Source of the DNA: Tritrichomonas foetus
Taxonomy: Eukaryota; Parabasalia; Tritrichomonadida; Tritrichomonadidae
Assembly: GCA_001839685.1 (NCBI GenBank)
Contig: MLAK01001234.1
Location: forward strand, 1 to 25,976
Length of the DNA: 25,976 bases
Direction: 5' to 3'
Shown here: positions 8,388 to 17,534 of the stretch, piece by piece
Numbering within the stretch: position 1 is the first letter of the stretch
How the letters are laid out: every line of letters begins with the position of its first letter
Notes under the pieces: model-generated
The model's input: only the letters and a program-made list of their open reading frames with translations
Database searches by the model: none
What the model was told of the DNA's origin: nothing
Made by a program: the position numbers and the translations under genes

Positions 8388-10751
8388 TCAACCAGAAAGT
8401 GTTTGGCATGTCTTCGCTTGTATCCTAAAGAAGGATCCATTTTTAGACACAGCCAAAATCGCGTCGGCTGATGAATCATAATCGAGAGCGACAATTTCCG
8501 CGCGACAATTGAAAAGAACATCACCAAAATCAAGATAAAAAACTTCGCAGAGTTTAATCGCACCTTTCATGTCAACAACAACCATATAGTCAAAACCATT
8601 ATTTGATTTGAAAACAGACATGTTTCTCATGGGTGTTACAAATTTCACTTTTCGAATAAAAAATCCATTAATATTAAATAAAAACACAGAAAAATCGTCA
8701 CAATACACAACAATAAATCCGAAACCATCAGTAACAAATATTTTCTTGGGACATTTTCCTTCAAGAGACGAATGAAATGATATTTGGCCAGTCTTTATAT
8801 CAGAGATATAAATAAAACCAGTAACTGATCCATAAATAATAACACCAAAAGATAAAGAGAAGGTAAAGCATGATACACGATCATATAAAAAGTTGAATCT
8901 TATTGGATCAATTGACATATCATTTAATAAGAAATATTCAAACACTCCTTTGTTATTTCCTATACAAATTGCATCGTTGGATCCATATGCAAAATCAACA
9001 TCTTCAGCACAGCTGATTTGCTCAAGCGTAGAATTTTTTACAATATAAAACTCTGAATTTATTTGGTCGAACACACAGAATCCATTTAAAAAGTTTACAA
9101 AAAGATCACCTTTCACACGATTAATATCACCATTTTGATAAACAGGGAATTCACTTCGGCATACTTTTGCATCAAAATTCACTAAAGCGGTACAAATTGA
9201 ACCATTATCATTTGATATCAAAAACACCATTTCATCATCAAGTTTCTTTAAGTATTTGACATGATTAATTGAATGCAATTCTGAGTTAACTTTACAAGTA
9301 ATGTTCATTTTCATGGTTGTGAATGGATTTCTTTTTGGATGTAGTTCACTAAACATGTTTTGAGGTAATTGACCAGAAGTTTTCAAAGTTTCGACAATAA
9401 ATCCTTTTGGATAATCTTTTGAAATTTGGCTTGCCCAAGCATCTTCACTCAGTATTGGCGAATAAACATTTCCTGTATCAATGCTGTAAATCTTTTTGCC
9501 GAAAATCAAATCAATCCAACCGTTTAGATTCATTGAAACTTCTTCGCTTTCTAAGAATTTCCTATGAAAATAAACAAAGTCAATGGCTGTTTCTAGTGGA
9601 AATACATCATCTACATTTTCTCCCATTTTGTATCCATTCATATTCACAAAAACTTCAGGGAAACAAAAGAATTCAGGACATAATTCCCAAGAAATTGAGC
9701 CACGAAGAGCTTGATAAGCAGCTCGATTAATTGATTGGAATAATCGTGCTGAAAATCCAAATCTTCCATCTTCAGTCTTCCAATGAAGTTGAGTAAAAGG
9801 AGGTTGTCGAATAAGCCAATGTGCAACCATTGCAGTATTCGAAGGTGCAACTAAAAAGAAGCAATTGGTATGATTAATTGGTTCATCGTTACTGAATTTT
9901 ACTTTTAATTCATCATATTTTTCTGGTGTTTGAATTGCAATTGGTAAATTTAAGTTTCTTTGTTCATTGCGACTGTACAAAGTGAATGAAGAAGATCGTC
10001 TTACTTCACTTTTAATGTCTATTGGTTCTTTTTTGGCATCGAATTCAATCGATTGAGAAAAAGAAAGAGAATTTGATTCAAATCCAAAGAATTTTGTAAC
10101 AATCCATGGGAAAATTGGATAAAGATTTGAATCATTAAATGATCGACCGCCATAAATGTTTAGTGCCATTAAATATTCAAAATTTGAAATCTGGCGAGTT
10201 TTCCATTTTTCGGTCAGTCCACTTTTTTCGAAGTACTCTTTAGGCGATAAAATTTGGAAACTTTTGAGATTCTCACATCTCAAATTTCGAAAATTCCTCA
10301 AAATTGCTTTCGACCCAAGCGGTGTAAAATCAAGAAGAAGTGATCTTCCATTCACTAGAATGAATTCCAAGGAATTTGGAATTTGGAACCTGTTACGTCT
10401 TAAAATATGACGAATTTCAGATAGCATAACAACTTTTTGTGAATAAGCTGTCGTGAGCAAGAATCGATCAGTGCATAAAGAAAACTCAGCAGGAGTTTCG
10501 CCTGTAATTTTTATTACCATACATTTTGCACTGAAAAATGTTTCTGGTTTTAATTTTGGTTGAGATGTATTGGACACTTTTTTCGAATTAGCCGACTGTT
10601 TAAGACGAATTTGATTCAAAAGTCCTGAATATTGAAATACCCTTCGAATTTCAGTTAAATACAGTTTTTTATGACTCCAAATAGAAAATTTTGAAAAAAC
10701 AGTTTTTCTTAAGTCAGTTTCTATCTTTTTATCATCGTTGTCATTTTTTAC
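8388..10751 (-). CDS. BEACH protein, C-terminal part (PH-BEACH, WD40-like)
   Basis: The open frame runs from just after a TAA at 10754-10752 to the stop at 8388. It has no ATG before 10520, and the region upstream of 10520 already looks coding, so this is probably the 3' part of the gene whose 5' part ends at 10811. In order it encodes a PH-like region (about KCMVIKITGE to LILVNGRSLLLDF), then a BEACH domain with ISNFEYLMALNIYGGRSFND, YPIFPWIV, WLIRQPPFTQLH, RLFQSI, ELCPEFFCFPEVF and LNGWIDLIFGKK, then a beta-rich C-terminus fitting degenerate WD40 repeats. BEACH proteins (LYST, NBEA, LvsA-F) are large scaffolds in vesicle and lysosome traffic. If translated alone from ATG 10520 it would make 710 residues, a BEACH-WD protein lacking part of the PH region. 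Confidence 0.82.
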   Translation of the reverse strand, partial: VKNDNDDKKIETDLRKTVFSKFSIWSHKKLYLTEIRRVFQYSGLLNQIRLKQSANSKKVSNTSQPKLKPETFFSAKCMVIKITGETPAEFSLCTDRFLLTTAYSQKVVMLSEIRHILRRNRFQIPNSLEFILVNGRSLLLDFTPLGSKAILRNFRNLRCENLKSFQILSPKEYFEKSGLTEKWKTRQISNFEYLMALNIYGGRSFNDSNLYPIFPWIVTKFFGFESNSLSFSQSIEFDAKKEPIDIKSEVRRSSSFTLYSRNEQRNLNLPIAIQTPEKYDELKVKFSNDEPINHTNCFFLVAPSNTAMVAHWLIRQPPFTQLHWKTEDGRFGFSARLFQSINRAAYQALRGSISWELCPEFFCFPEVFVNMNGYKMGENVDDVFPLETAIDFVYFHRKFLESEEVSMNLNGWIDLIFGKKIYSIDTGNVYSPILSEDAWASQISKDYPKGFIVETLKTSGQLPQNMFSELHPKRNPFTTMKMNITCKVNSELHSINHVKYLKKLDDEMVFLISNDNGSICTALVNFDAKVCRSEFPVYQNGDINRVKGDLFVNFLNGFCVFDQINSEFYIVKNSTLEQISCAEDVDFAYGSNDAICIGNNKGVFEYFLLNDMSIDPIRFNFLYDRVSCFTFSLSFGVIIYGSVTGFIYISDIKTGQISFHSSLEGKCPKKIFVTDGFGFIVVYCDDFSVFLFNINGFFIRKVKFVTPMRNMSVFKSNNGFDYMVVVDMKGAIKLCEVFYLDFGDVLFNCRAEIVALDYDSSADAILAVSKNGSFFRIQAKTCQTLSG

Positions 10752-10810
10752 TTAAGTAAGCAATTTTTGGAAACTTCACTTGATGCATCCTTACTTCCAA
10801 ATGAAATTAA

Positions 10811-13800
10811 CTATTTAATGCTGTATTCTTTAGCACGATTCCAATATTCAATTTGCTTATTTTGAAACATTAATAATTTTTTCATAAAGTTTTCACTTGC
10901 ATTTTCATAGAAGAAAGGGAACATAGAATTCAGTGATGTTAAAAATGGGAAAGTCATTCGAGTTTTGTTTGAAATATTCACAAAAAAGTGGCACATTACT
11001 TTCATTAAAGGAATTTCAGTTTTAATTTTTGGAAAAAGTCGAATTGCGGTCGTTAAAAGAGGGCTTTGTGAGATTCTGAAATATAACCGACTTTCAGAAA
11101 TATCTTTATCTAAAATCTTTATATAGCTGTCAATGCTGGACCTAAATTCAAACTTAATTGGAGCGGTTTCATCAACATAATCAAATGATGATGACTGTTT
11201 GGTGTTTAGCAAGAGAAGTCTTGCACATATTGCAAATATTTTCTGTAATTCAATAATATTATCGTTATTTAGAAAATCAACCACAATTTTGGTAAATTTC
11301 AAAGTAAAATCTTCAAAATTAATATCTAATATTTCACTTAAGAAGTCAATGAATGAAAGTGTGTATTCAAAAGCATCGTAAGTAAAGTTATCAATCATAT
11401 TTGATGAGCAAAAAATGACAACATCTACACTTCTTGTCACTGCAAAGAGAAGTAATGGCATTAACAACCAATTTGTTGCAAGAGATGAGATTTTTAATGA
11501 TTTTAATGCATTCGAAACTCGATCCAATTCATTATAGTCCAAATTTAATGCAAGAAAAATAATAATTGGGTAAATAAGGGGAAAATCGGGCAATATTTCT
11601 AAAAGTCCATCGAACAATTCTTTTGTGATATAAAAATTATTAAAAATACATAAAATTAGATCCACATATTTGGTAAATTTTTCGTTTGCAATTACATAAA
11701 TGATTTTTAAAACTGCAATGAATTGTTTTTCTTTCTTTGGCTTCAAAAAGTAAAATAGAATTTTACAAAGGGAAGTTGGTAAATCTTTCTTCGACAAACA
11801 AATTTTATAAAGAAGGTCAAAATCATATAATGTTTGAATGGAATCATTTGATTGAGCACACTGTGAAATAATAGCTAATGCATTTTCTTCTGTAAAATTG
11901 ACAGTTGCCATAGATAAAAGCAATTTATCTATATAACTTCGACAAAGATGTACGTCAATATCAATGTTTAATTTTTTATTAAAAGGAAAATATAAAGCAA
12001 TTTGTGAAAAAACAATAGAAAAATTATTCAAAACTAATGAGCATGCATTAAAAAGCGAAATTCCCCAATGTTGGACAATTCGATGAAGATGTGATGGGTC
12101 ATTTGTATTACACCAAATTCCAAAATTGAGTAAAATATCATAAACTAAACTTTTGAAAGTAGCCTGGTTTAAAGAGCAATCAAGAATTGAAAAAAATCTT
12201 TGGTAAAGTGAAAATGTAATAAACGGTGATTTCTTTAAAGCAAAAGCGTAAATTTTAAAGTCAATATCTACTTTTTTGATATAACTGATACCTGCTTTTA
12301 AAATATCAATTAGTGTTTCAAGGAACATACTTTTCATTTCGCCTTCACTTAAATAAAAGAAAGGTAAGATGAATTGATGAATTTTGGTTGTCATAAAAAC
12401 ATCCAAAAAATTAGGGAAAACATATTTCGAAATCGGTGAATTTTGAAAAATGAAATCATTTGAAATGCCACCTTTTTGATAATAATTTACTACTTCTTCA
12501 GGATTAAGCTTTCGTGTATAAAACCAAAATTCTCCCAAGAAGATTGGAAATATAGATTTTATTGGTTTAATAGATTCTACAGTACCAACATAAATTTCAA
12601 TATAATTATTCGAAAAATGAGGGAAATCAACTGTAAAATTATCAAATTTTCCACTGTTGATTGAACAGCTCAAAACAGACGAAACTCCTTCTTTCCTCTT
12701 AAAGACAATTGAGACTAAATTCCAATTTTTACTTGATGGAAAATGTTGTTTCAGCATTGCTGAAGAAGCTCCATAATCACTTTCCATTCTAACAATAAGT
12801 GATCCATTATTGTTTATCATCAAACTCATTTTTAATGAACCATCCACAATTTTGAATATATTAATAATGCAGTCGGAATAATGACAGATTGCTGCATCAA
12901 CTTTCACCCAAAATTGAAAAGAAAATTTTTTGTCTATTTCTTTTCCTTTAATGGCATATTTCGACATAAATACTTGATTATTAGATAATCCAATTGGTTG
13001 AATATTTTTCCTAATATTAACGAGATTTGCTAACATTTTATTTAATAAATTTGTATCAAAAGTTTGAAACAAGGAAATAATTTGGAGGCAGACTGGTGGA
13101 GAACAATAAACACAAGCTATGAAACATAATAAATCAATTATCTTTTCTTTTGATTCGATTATACAAGAATTCATTTTACATCCACGAAAATGGAATTTAT
13201 TGGGATAGTTTCGAACCATTTCAATGAAAAGCAAATCAATTTCAGCACGGCTACATTGATAACAATTATAGGATGAAAAGTGACAAAGATCGGAAAATAA
13301 ATCGAAAATGGGCTTAGCTTTTTCAGCTGATTTGAAAATGGAGAAAAATGCAATTAAAAGCGTTTCATTTTGAATAGAAAATCGAGAGTTTATTGAAGCT
13401 GACGGAATATTAGATATTAAACATAACATGTTAGAAATTAAACCATCATCAGGATCATTATTACCATTGATTTTATGAATAGAATTACTTAATTCACGAA
13501 TTTGTCTCATTTCAAACTGATACTCGCAATGCAGGTATAATTGAATGGTTTCGTTCAAAAACTTCTGTGATGGATGAGTGTGAAGATAAGCGGTAATACA
13601 ATCTACAAAAGGAGTAACTTTTGAAGCAATTTTTTGATTAATTGATAGAGTTTTAATAAACATATTTAATACTGAATAAGCAATTTCTACATCATCACAA
13701 AAATTAATCACACTACACATCATATCAATTGAAGGACGTAGTATTTCTGGATTTGTGCATTGTTGAAGAAAGCTTAAATAAGAATTTAAAATTGATGAAT

Positions 13801-15385
13801 GAAGAGTTGGTTCTAGAATTGAAGTAAAATATCCACCAACGAAAATTGAAGAAGCGAAAAACATTTCTCTTGCAGAATTTTCATCTCGTAGTATCGAAAA
13901 AAGAAACAAATAAAACGTTGATCGAGCTTTTTGATAAATTTCCGATTTTTCTTCTTTTAAAAACATCATCACTTGAACGATTGAATTCATTGTAGCTTCA
14001 TCAGTTAAAAGCGAAGCATCTAACAAAGAAAGATTACAGTGTAATCTACCAATAAATTCTGCAAATAAAAGGGGTGTTGAATCAAAATGACTTAAAAAAA
14101 GTGGCATAACATTTTGATGTTCAGCCAAAATCATTGAGAAAATCTTTTTTCTGAATGCAAAAATCGTGTTATATTCCTCTTTATAGTTAAATAATGTAAT
14201 ATGTGGTGAAAAAACAATCGGATTTAACATTTTCATTAAGATATTTGATGAAATAACAATTTTATTGGATAGCTCACACAGCAAATTAATAAAAAATAAA
14301 TATTTTGTATCATCACTCACAGGAAACATCTCAAAAAAATAATTAAAATAGCCTGGTGAAAGCTTTTTGAGAAATGGAACGATGGATTTGAGAACATTGT
14401 CAATATTAAAGTTTATTGGGTAGTCCTTATCAAAAAATTCACTTGGTAATGGAATTAAACCATTAGAAAAATAACTTTCTGTTTCAAATTCATAAGAAAA
14501 CCTGAAAAATTTTGGTTTGTCATACGGTTTGATTGGTTTTTCACATATCTTAAAGGTTGATGGCGTATGATATGAAAAATAAATTGGAATAGTTTTCATA
14601 CAGTCTTTAATATTTTCATCGTCATTTTTGACGTAAGATAATGAATCGATTAATTCAAGCACTAACTGGTCAAAGCCCATAATTTTTTGCGATAAATATG
14701 ATAAAATGTTTGTAAAATCACATTCGATAAATTCGTTTGGATTATTGTTCACAGCGTCTGTGAAAGTTTTGACCAAATGTGTGATTGACTCTTCTTCACA
14801 TTTTTTGAGAGCATGTGCTAACACAAAAGTGAAAAGATCATAAAAGTCTTTGTTGACAGTTGGAAATGAACGAATTACAAGGGCAGGTGTAAAAGGAAAA
14901 CTGTTGTCTTCAATATAATGAACAATGCATGAAGATAAAGAAAAAATATAATATGATTTAGGCAAAATAGATTTTGATAAAATTATCGAGTCTAATAAAT
15001 TTGGAAATGAACTTGAAACAGTACTCAAATCTTTGGTGGATAAAAACGAAATAACTGAATACATTAAGCACAAAATTGCAGAGTTTTGGTACTTCGAAAA
15101 AGTGGAGAAATTGCGAATATAAAATATTATCATCGATTGATTGTAGGTAAAATCCTTTTCTATTGGAGAAAGTGACATAGTTATACTGTAATTGTTTTTT
15201 AATTTTTCGTTGATTTGATTTATTTGAATTTTATCGATTTTAGGCATTGGATTCTTCCTTAAAAAGTCGCCGAAAATTGGTGGAATTTGATCATTGAGGT
15301 ATGGCGGAAGAGTGAAAATATTGAGTATTTCTAAAACCGTCGGCTGAGAAACGAAAATCAAAGGGAAATTACTGGAATGAATCAT
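10811..15385 (-). CDS. BEACH protein, N-terminal part (helical repeats, ConA/LamG-like)
   Basis: This is 1524 residues from the ATG at 15385; a TTG ten codons earlier is not a likely start. Most of it is Leu/Ile/Phe-rich and helical, as in the armadillo/HEAT-like N-terminus of large BEACH proteins. A beta-rich segment in the second half resembles the ConA/LamG-like domain of that family: FSFQFWVKVDAA, SLKMSLMINNNGSLIVRME, NWNLVSIVFKR, YIEIYVGT and FLGEFWFYTRKLNPEEV. It ends at TAG 10813-10811, but the same frame then stays open for 20 more codons before a TAA and a shift leads into the PH-BEACH frame. Together the parts span about 2,320 residues, a normal BEACH length. The large adjoining domains are missing from each part alone, which argues for one ancestral gene. 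Confidence 0.8.
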   Translation of the reverse strand: MIHSSNFPLIFVSQPTVLEILNIFTLPPYLNDQIPPIFGDFLRKNPMPKIDKIQINQINEKLKNNYSITMSLSPIEKDFTYNQSMIIFYIRNFSTFSKYQNSAILCLMYSVISFLSTKDLSTVSSSFPNLLDSIILSKSILPKSYYIFSLSSCIVHYIEDNSFPFTPALVIRSFPTVNKDFYDLFTFVLAHALKKCEEESITHLVKTFTDAVNNNPNEFIECDFTNILSYLSQKIMGFDQLVLELIDSLSYVKNDDENIKDCMKTIPIYFSYHTPSTFKICEKPIKPYDKPKFFRFSYEFETESYFSNGLIPLPSEFFDKDYPINFNIDNVLKSIVPFLKKLSPGYFNYFFEMFPVSDDTKYLFFINLLCELSNKIVISSNILMKMLNPIVFSPHITLFNYKEEYNTIFAFRKKIFSMILAEHQNVMPLFLSHFDSTPLLFAEFIGRLHCNLSLLDASLLTDEATMNSIVQVMMFLKEEKSEIYQKARSTFYLFLFSILRDENSAREMFFASSIFVGGYFTSILEPTLHSSILNSYLSFLQQCTNPEILRPSIDMMCSVINFCDDVEIAYSVLNMFIKTLSINQKIASKVTPFVDCITAYLHTHPSQKFLNETIQLYLHCEYQFEMRQIRELSNSIHKINGNNDPDDGLISNMLCLISNIPSASINSRFSIQNETLLIAFFSIFKSAEKAKPIFDLFSDLCHFSSYNCYQCSRAEIDLLFIEMVRNYPNKFHFRGCKMNSCIIESKEKIIDLLCFIACVYCSPPVCLQIISLFQTFDTNLLNKMLANLVNIRKNIQPIGLSNNQVFMSKYAIKGKEIDKKFSFQFWVKVDAAICHYSDCIINIFKIVDGSLKMSLMINNNGSLIVRMESDYGASSAMLKQHFPSSKNWNLVSIVFKRKEGVSSVLSCSINSGKFDNFTVDFPHFSNNYIEIYVGTVESIKPIKSIFPIFLGEFWFYTRKLNPEEVVNYYQKGGISNDFIFQNSPISKYVFPNFLDVFMTTKIHQFILPFFYLSEGEMKSMFLETLIDILKAGISYIKKVDIDFKIYAFALKKSPFITFSLYQRFFSILDCSLNQATFKSLVYDILLNFGIWCNTNDPSHLHRIVQHWGISLFNACSLVLNNFSIVFSQIALYFPFNKKLNIDIDVHLCRSYIDKLLLSMATVNFTEENALAIISQCAQSNDSIQTLYDFDLLYKICLSKKDLPTSLCKILFYFLKPKKEKQFIAVLKIIYVIANEKFTKYVDLILCIFNNFYITKELFDGLLEILPDFPLIYPIIIFLALNLDYNELDRVSNALKSLKISSLATNWLLMPLLLFAVTRSVDVVIFCSSNMIDNFTYDAFEYTLSFIDFLSEILDINFEDFTLKFTKIVVDFLNNDNIIELQKIFAICARLLLLNTKQSSSFDYVDETAPIKFEFRSSIDSYIKILDKDISESRLYFRISQSPLLTTAIRLFPKIKTEIPLMKVMCHFFVNISNKTRMTFPFLTSLNSMFPFFYENASENFMKKLLMFQNKQIEYWNRAKEYSIK

Positions 15386-15405
15386 TGGATTTTCATGAAG
15401 AAATA

Positions 15406-15411
15406 AAGTGA
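15406..15411 (-). promoter_or_regulatory. Inr-like element (TCACTT)
   Basis: It reads TCACTT on the minus strand, 21-26 nt before the ATG at 15385. It supports that ATG over the upstream TTG, because the TTG at 15415 would lie upstream of the initiator. Confidence 0.42.
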
Positions 15412-15866
15412 ACAATGTAAATTATAGAAAGTTATTGTAAAGTAGTGAAAATATAATAAAGTAGTTAATAATTTGAATAGATTAATTATCATTTGAATAA
15501 TAATTATTTGAATATATTGAAAAAGTTTGGTATGTTTTTAATCAGCTCACGAATGGAAATAGAAAATTGAAGGATTTTTTTCCCAATTCACAACTATATA
15601 ACTCCAATTTCAACATCGGTTGCTTTTCTCATTTGCATAAGTTTCATGGTATTTGGTTATCACATACAAATTCTTTCAGAAAGAAAATATCTGATACAGG
15701 TTCAAAAGAATGATAGATTTTCGATTTTGTATCACTTTTTTACTATTTATATGGTCGCAGTATTCAAAAACAAACATTTATCATCACAAAAAGTTACCAA
15801 ACACAAGATTTTAGAGATCGTTTTGAATGAAGAACGTTAATTAATTTCGCGATTCGATTTCACCAG
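15412..15866. other. Divergent intergenic region
   Basis: It separates the BEACH gene (-) from the EF-hand/WD40 gene (+). It holds a CTATATA motif near 15593 and TCATTT at 15629-15634, 12-17 nt before an ATG that opens a 64-codon frame (15646-15840). That frame has no recognisable character and may only be leader sequence of the downstream gene. Confidence 0.45.
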
Positions 15867-16532
15867 ATGACTTCTAACCCGACTTCGATCGGTCAATCGC
15901 CACATGAAGTTTCATTTGATGAAGAAATTGAACTCCATCCACCAAATGAAAGCAGCGTTTGGGATATTCCACCAAAATCGATTCAATCACGAATAGGAAG
16001 AAGACAAACGGAACGCTTAAAGAGTTATAAAAACCGATTTCTTCATGATTTGCGAGAAGCTTTTGATTATTCTGACATTGACAATAATGGAAGCCTTACG
16101 TTTGACGCCTGGTGTTTTTCGTCAATCAAAAATGTTATTCATGAAGGACATCTTTCACAAACTGATTATGAAAATTATTTCAAAAGAATTGACGTTGATT
16201 GTGATGGTGTTATTACCTGGAGTGAACTTGTTGCGTATTTAATGAAAGATATTCAAGCTATTGACTTTAAATCAAGAGATGATGCAGCCCAATTTATAAG
16301 AAAAATGTCATCAGCTCCACATGCCAAATCACAATGTCATCGTGAAATGATTCAGCAAATTGCCATATGCAATAGAATTGGTGAATACATAACTGTATCA
16401 AGCGATTCAATTAGATTTTGGAATCCTTCTGATTTATCATTTAGTGGCCCATTATTTGGAACCTGGATTTTTGGTTTTGATATTTTAAGAATTTTTTGTG
16501 ATGGCTGTCGCAACAACAAATTGAAAACTTAA
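15867..16532 (+). CDS. EF-hand/WD40 protein, segment 1 (EF-hands and first WD strand)
   Basis: The ATG at 15867 opens 221 codons ending at TAA 16532. An acidic and Pro-rich N-terminus is followed by a paired EF-hand. Loop 1 (70-81, DIDNNGSLTFDA) lacks the acidic residue at position 12 and probably binds Ca2+ poorly. Loop 2 (109-120, DVDCDGVITWSE) is canonical. A first WD-type strand, YITVSSDSIRFWN, follows near 185-197. The last 15 or so codons do not look like protein of this family. Reading one base further on from about 16487 gives EFFVMAVATTN, the expected next strand, so the true frame is lost shortly before the stop. It belongs with the two segments that follow; EF-hand plus WD40 proteins of this build are a large trichomonad family of unknown role. 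Confidence 0.7.
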   Translation: MTSNPTSIGQSPHEVSFDEEIELHPPNESSVWDIPPKSIQSRIGRRQTERLKSYKNRFLHDLREAFDYSDIDNNGSLTFDAWCFSSIKNVIHEGHLSQTDYENYFKRIDVDCDGVITWSELVAYLMKDIQAIDFKSRDDAAQFIRKMSSAPHAKSQCHREMIQQIAICNRIGEYITVSSDSIRFWNPSDLSFSGPLFGTWIFGFDILRIFCDGCRNNKLKT

Positions 16533-16544
16533 AAGATACACAAA

Positions 16545-17522
16545 ATGATAAATCGAAGACTTCTTTTCTATGATCTTGAAAACTTAACACAGCTTCCTGT
16601 AGAAATGGGAGCTTCTCCATCTGCTAAAAAAATAAAATTAATGACTCAAACTGATGCTAAAGATGCTTTAAGAGTAATTAATTCTCCAATGATGCCACTT
16701 TATAATGTTCCTATGACTTTAACTATGGCTGACGAGATTTTAAATGATGTCAAATTCCAATATTTTTGGATTGGTGATGATCAAGGTGTTTTAGAGTATT
16801 ATAAATTATCTGCACCAATGAGAAGAAAAGGACTTGATTATAAAATTGAGAGAATTGCTCGTCATACAATGCATAGAGGAGGAATTACCCAAATTTCAAT
16901 CATTACAGCATTGGGCTGTTATGCATCTTCATCGATGGATCATACTGTAAAGTTTTGGACCTTTAATGAAGCTACCAGAAAATTCCATTTGATAAGGAAT
17001 TTTATTGATCAAACATCAATACTTGGTTTTGTTTATACACCTCGACAAAAGGCACTAACAACTTGCAGTGTATCACGTGATGCTTTTGTTTGGACTATTT
17101 CCCCTCCACAAAAAATGTTCAAATTAGGAGGGCATTATAATCAGCTTTCTCATATTTCTGATTTTATTACTACCACGAATGAAAAGTATATTGTTACAAT
17201 GACGATTAAAAAAGAATTTAGGTTATGGGATCCAATGAACTATCAAAAGATCCGGGAGTGGTCTGGCCTAGTCATGATGAGACCAGAAAATCATTACGGC
17301 GCTATGATATTTGATGAAAAAAGGCATGCATTAATCACAGCTGCAAGTTTCCCGGTTAAATGGGCAGAAGATGTTTCAGCTTTAAATGAGTCTCTTGAAC
17401 CTGTTACTCATTCACATACTATTGTTGGGTGTATGTATGCCAAAATTTTTAATGAAATTGTTACAGTAGACTCAATAAACTCCATAAAAATATGGGATCT
17501 TGAAACAGGGCGTAATTCGTAA
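16545..17522 (+). CDS. EF-hand/WD40 protein, segment 2 (WD40 repeats)
   Basis: The frame is the same as segment 1 and opens 12 nt after its stop, with an ATG at 16545. Family-like sequence resumes at NRRLLFYDLENLTQLPVE, the end of a WD blade whose start is stranded in another frame upstream. Further WD strands include YFWIGDDQGVLEYYKL, CYASSSMDHTVKFW, ITTTNEKYIVTMTIKKEFRLWD and VDSINSIKIWDLETG. It ends at TAA 17520-17522 right after the IWDLETG strand. It could be translated alone as 325 residues, but it would begin in mid-blade, so I treat it as the middle of a broken gene. Confidence 0.65.
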   Translation: MINRRLLFYDLENLTQLPVEMGASPSAKKIKLMTQTDAKDALRVINSPMMPLYNVPMTLTMADEILNDVKFQYFWIGDDQGVLEYYKLSAPMRRKGLDYKIERIARHTMHRGGITQISIITALGCYASSSMDHTVKFWTFNEATRKFHLIRNFIDQTSILGFVYTPRQKALTTCSVSRDAFVWTISPPQKMFKLGGHYNQLSHISDFITTTNEKYIVTMTIKKEFRLWDPMNYQKIREWSGLVMMRPENHYGAMIFDEKRHALITAASFPVKWAEDVSALNESLEPVTHSHTIVGCMYAKIFNEIVTVDSINSIKIWDLETGRNS

Positions 17523-17534
17523 ACTCATATCTAA

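Noticed and set aside
15646..15840. 64-codon plus-strand frame with an initiator-like TCATTT 12-17 nt before its ATG
   Set aside because: No recognisable character, and it ends 27 bp before the EF-hand/WD40 ATG. It may be leader sequence or an upstream frame; the initiator could serve the larger gene.
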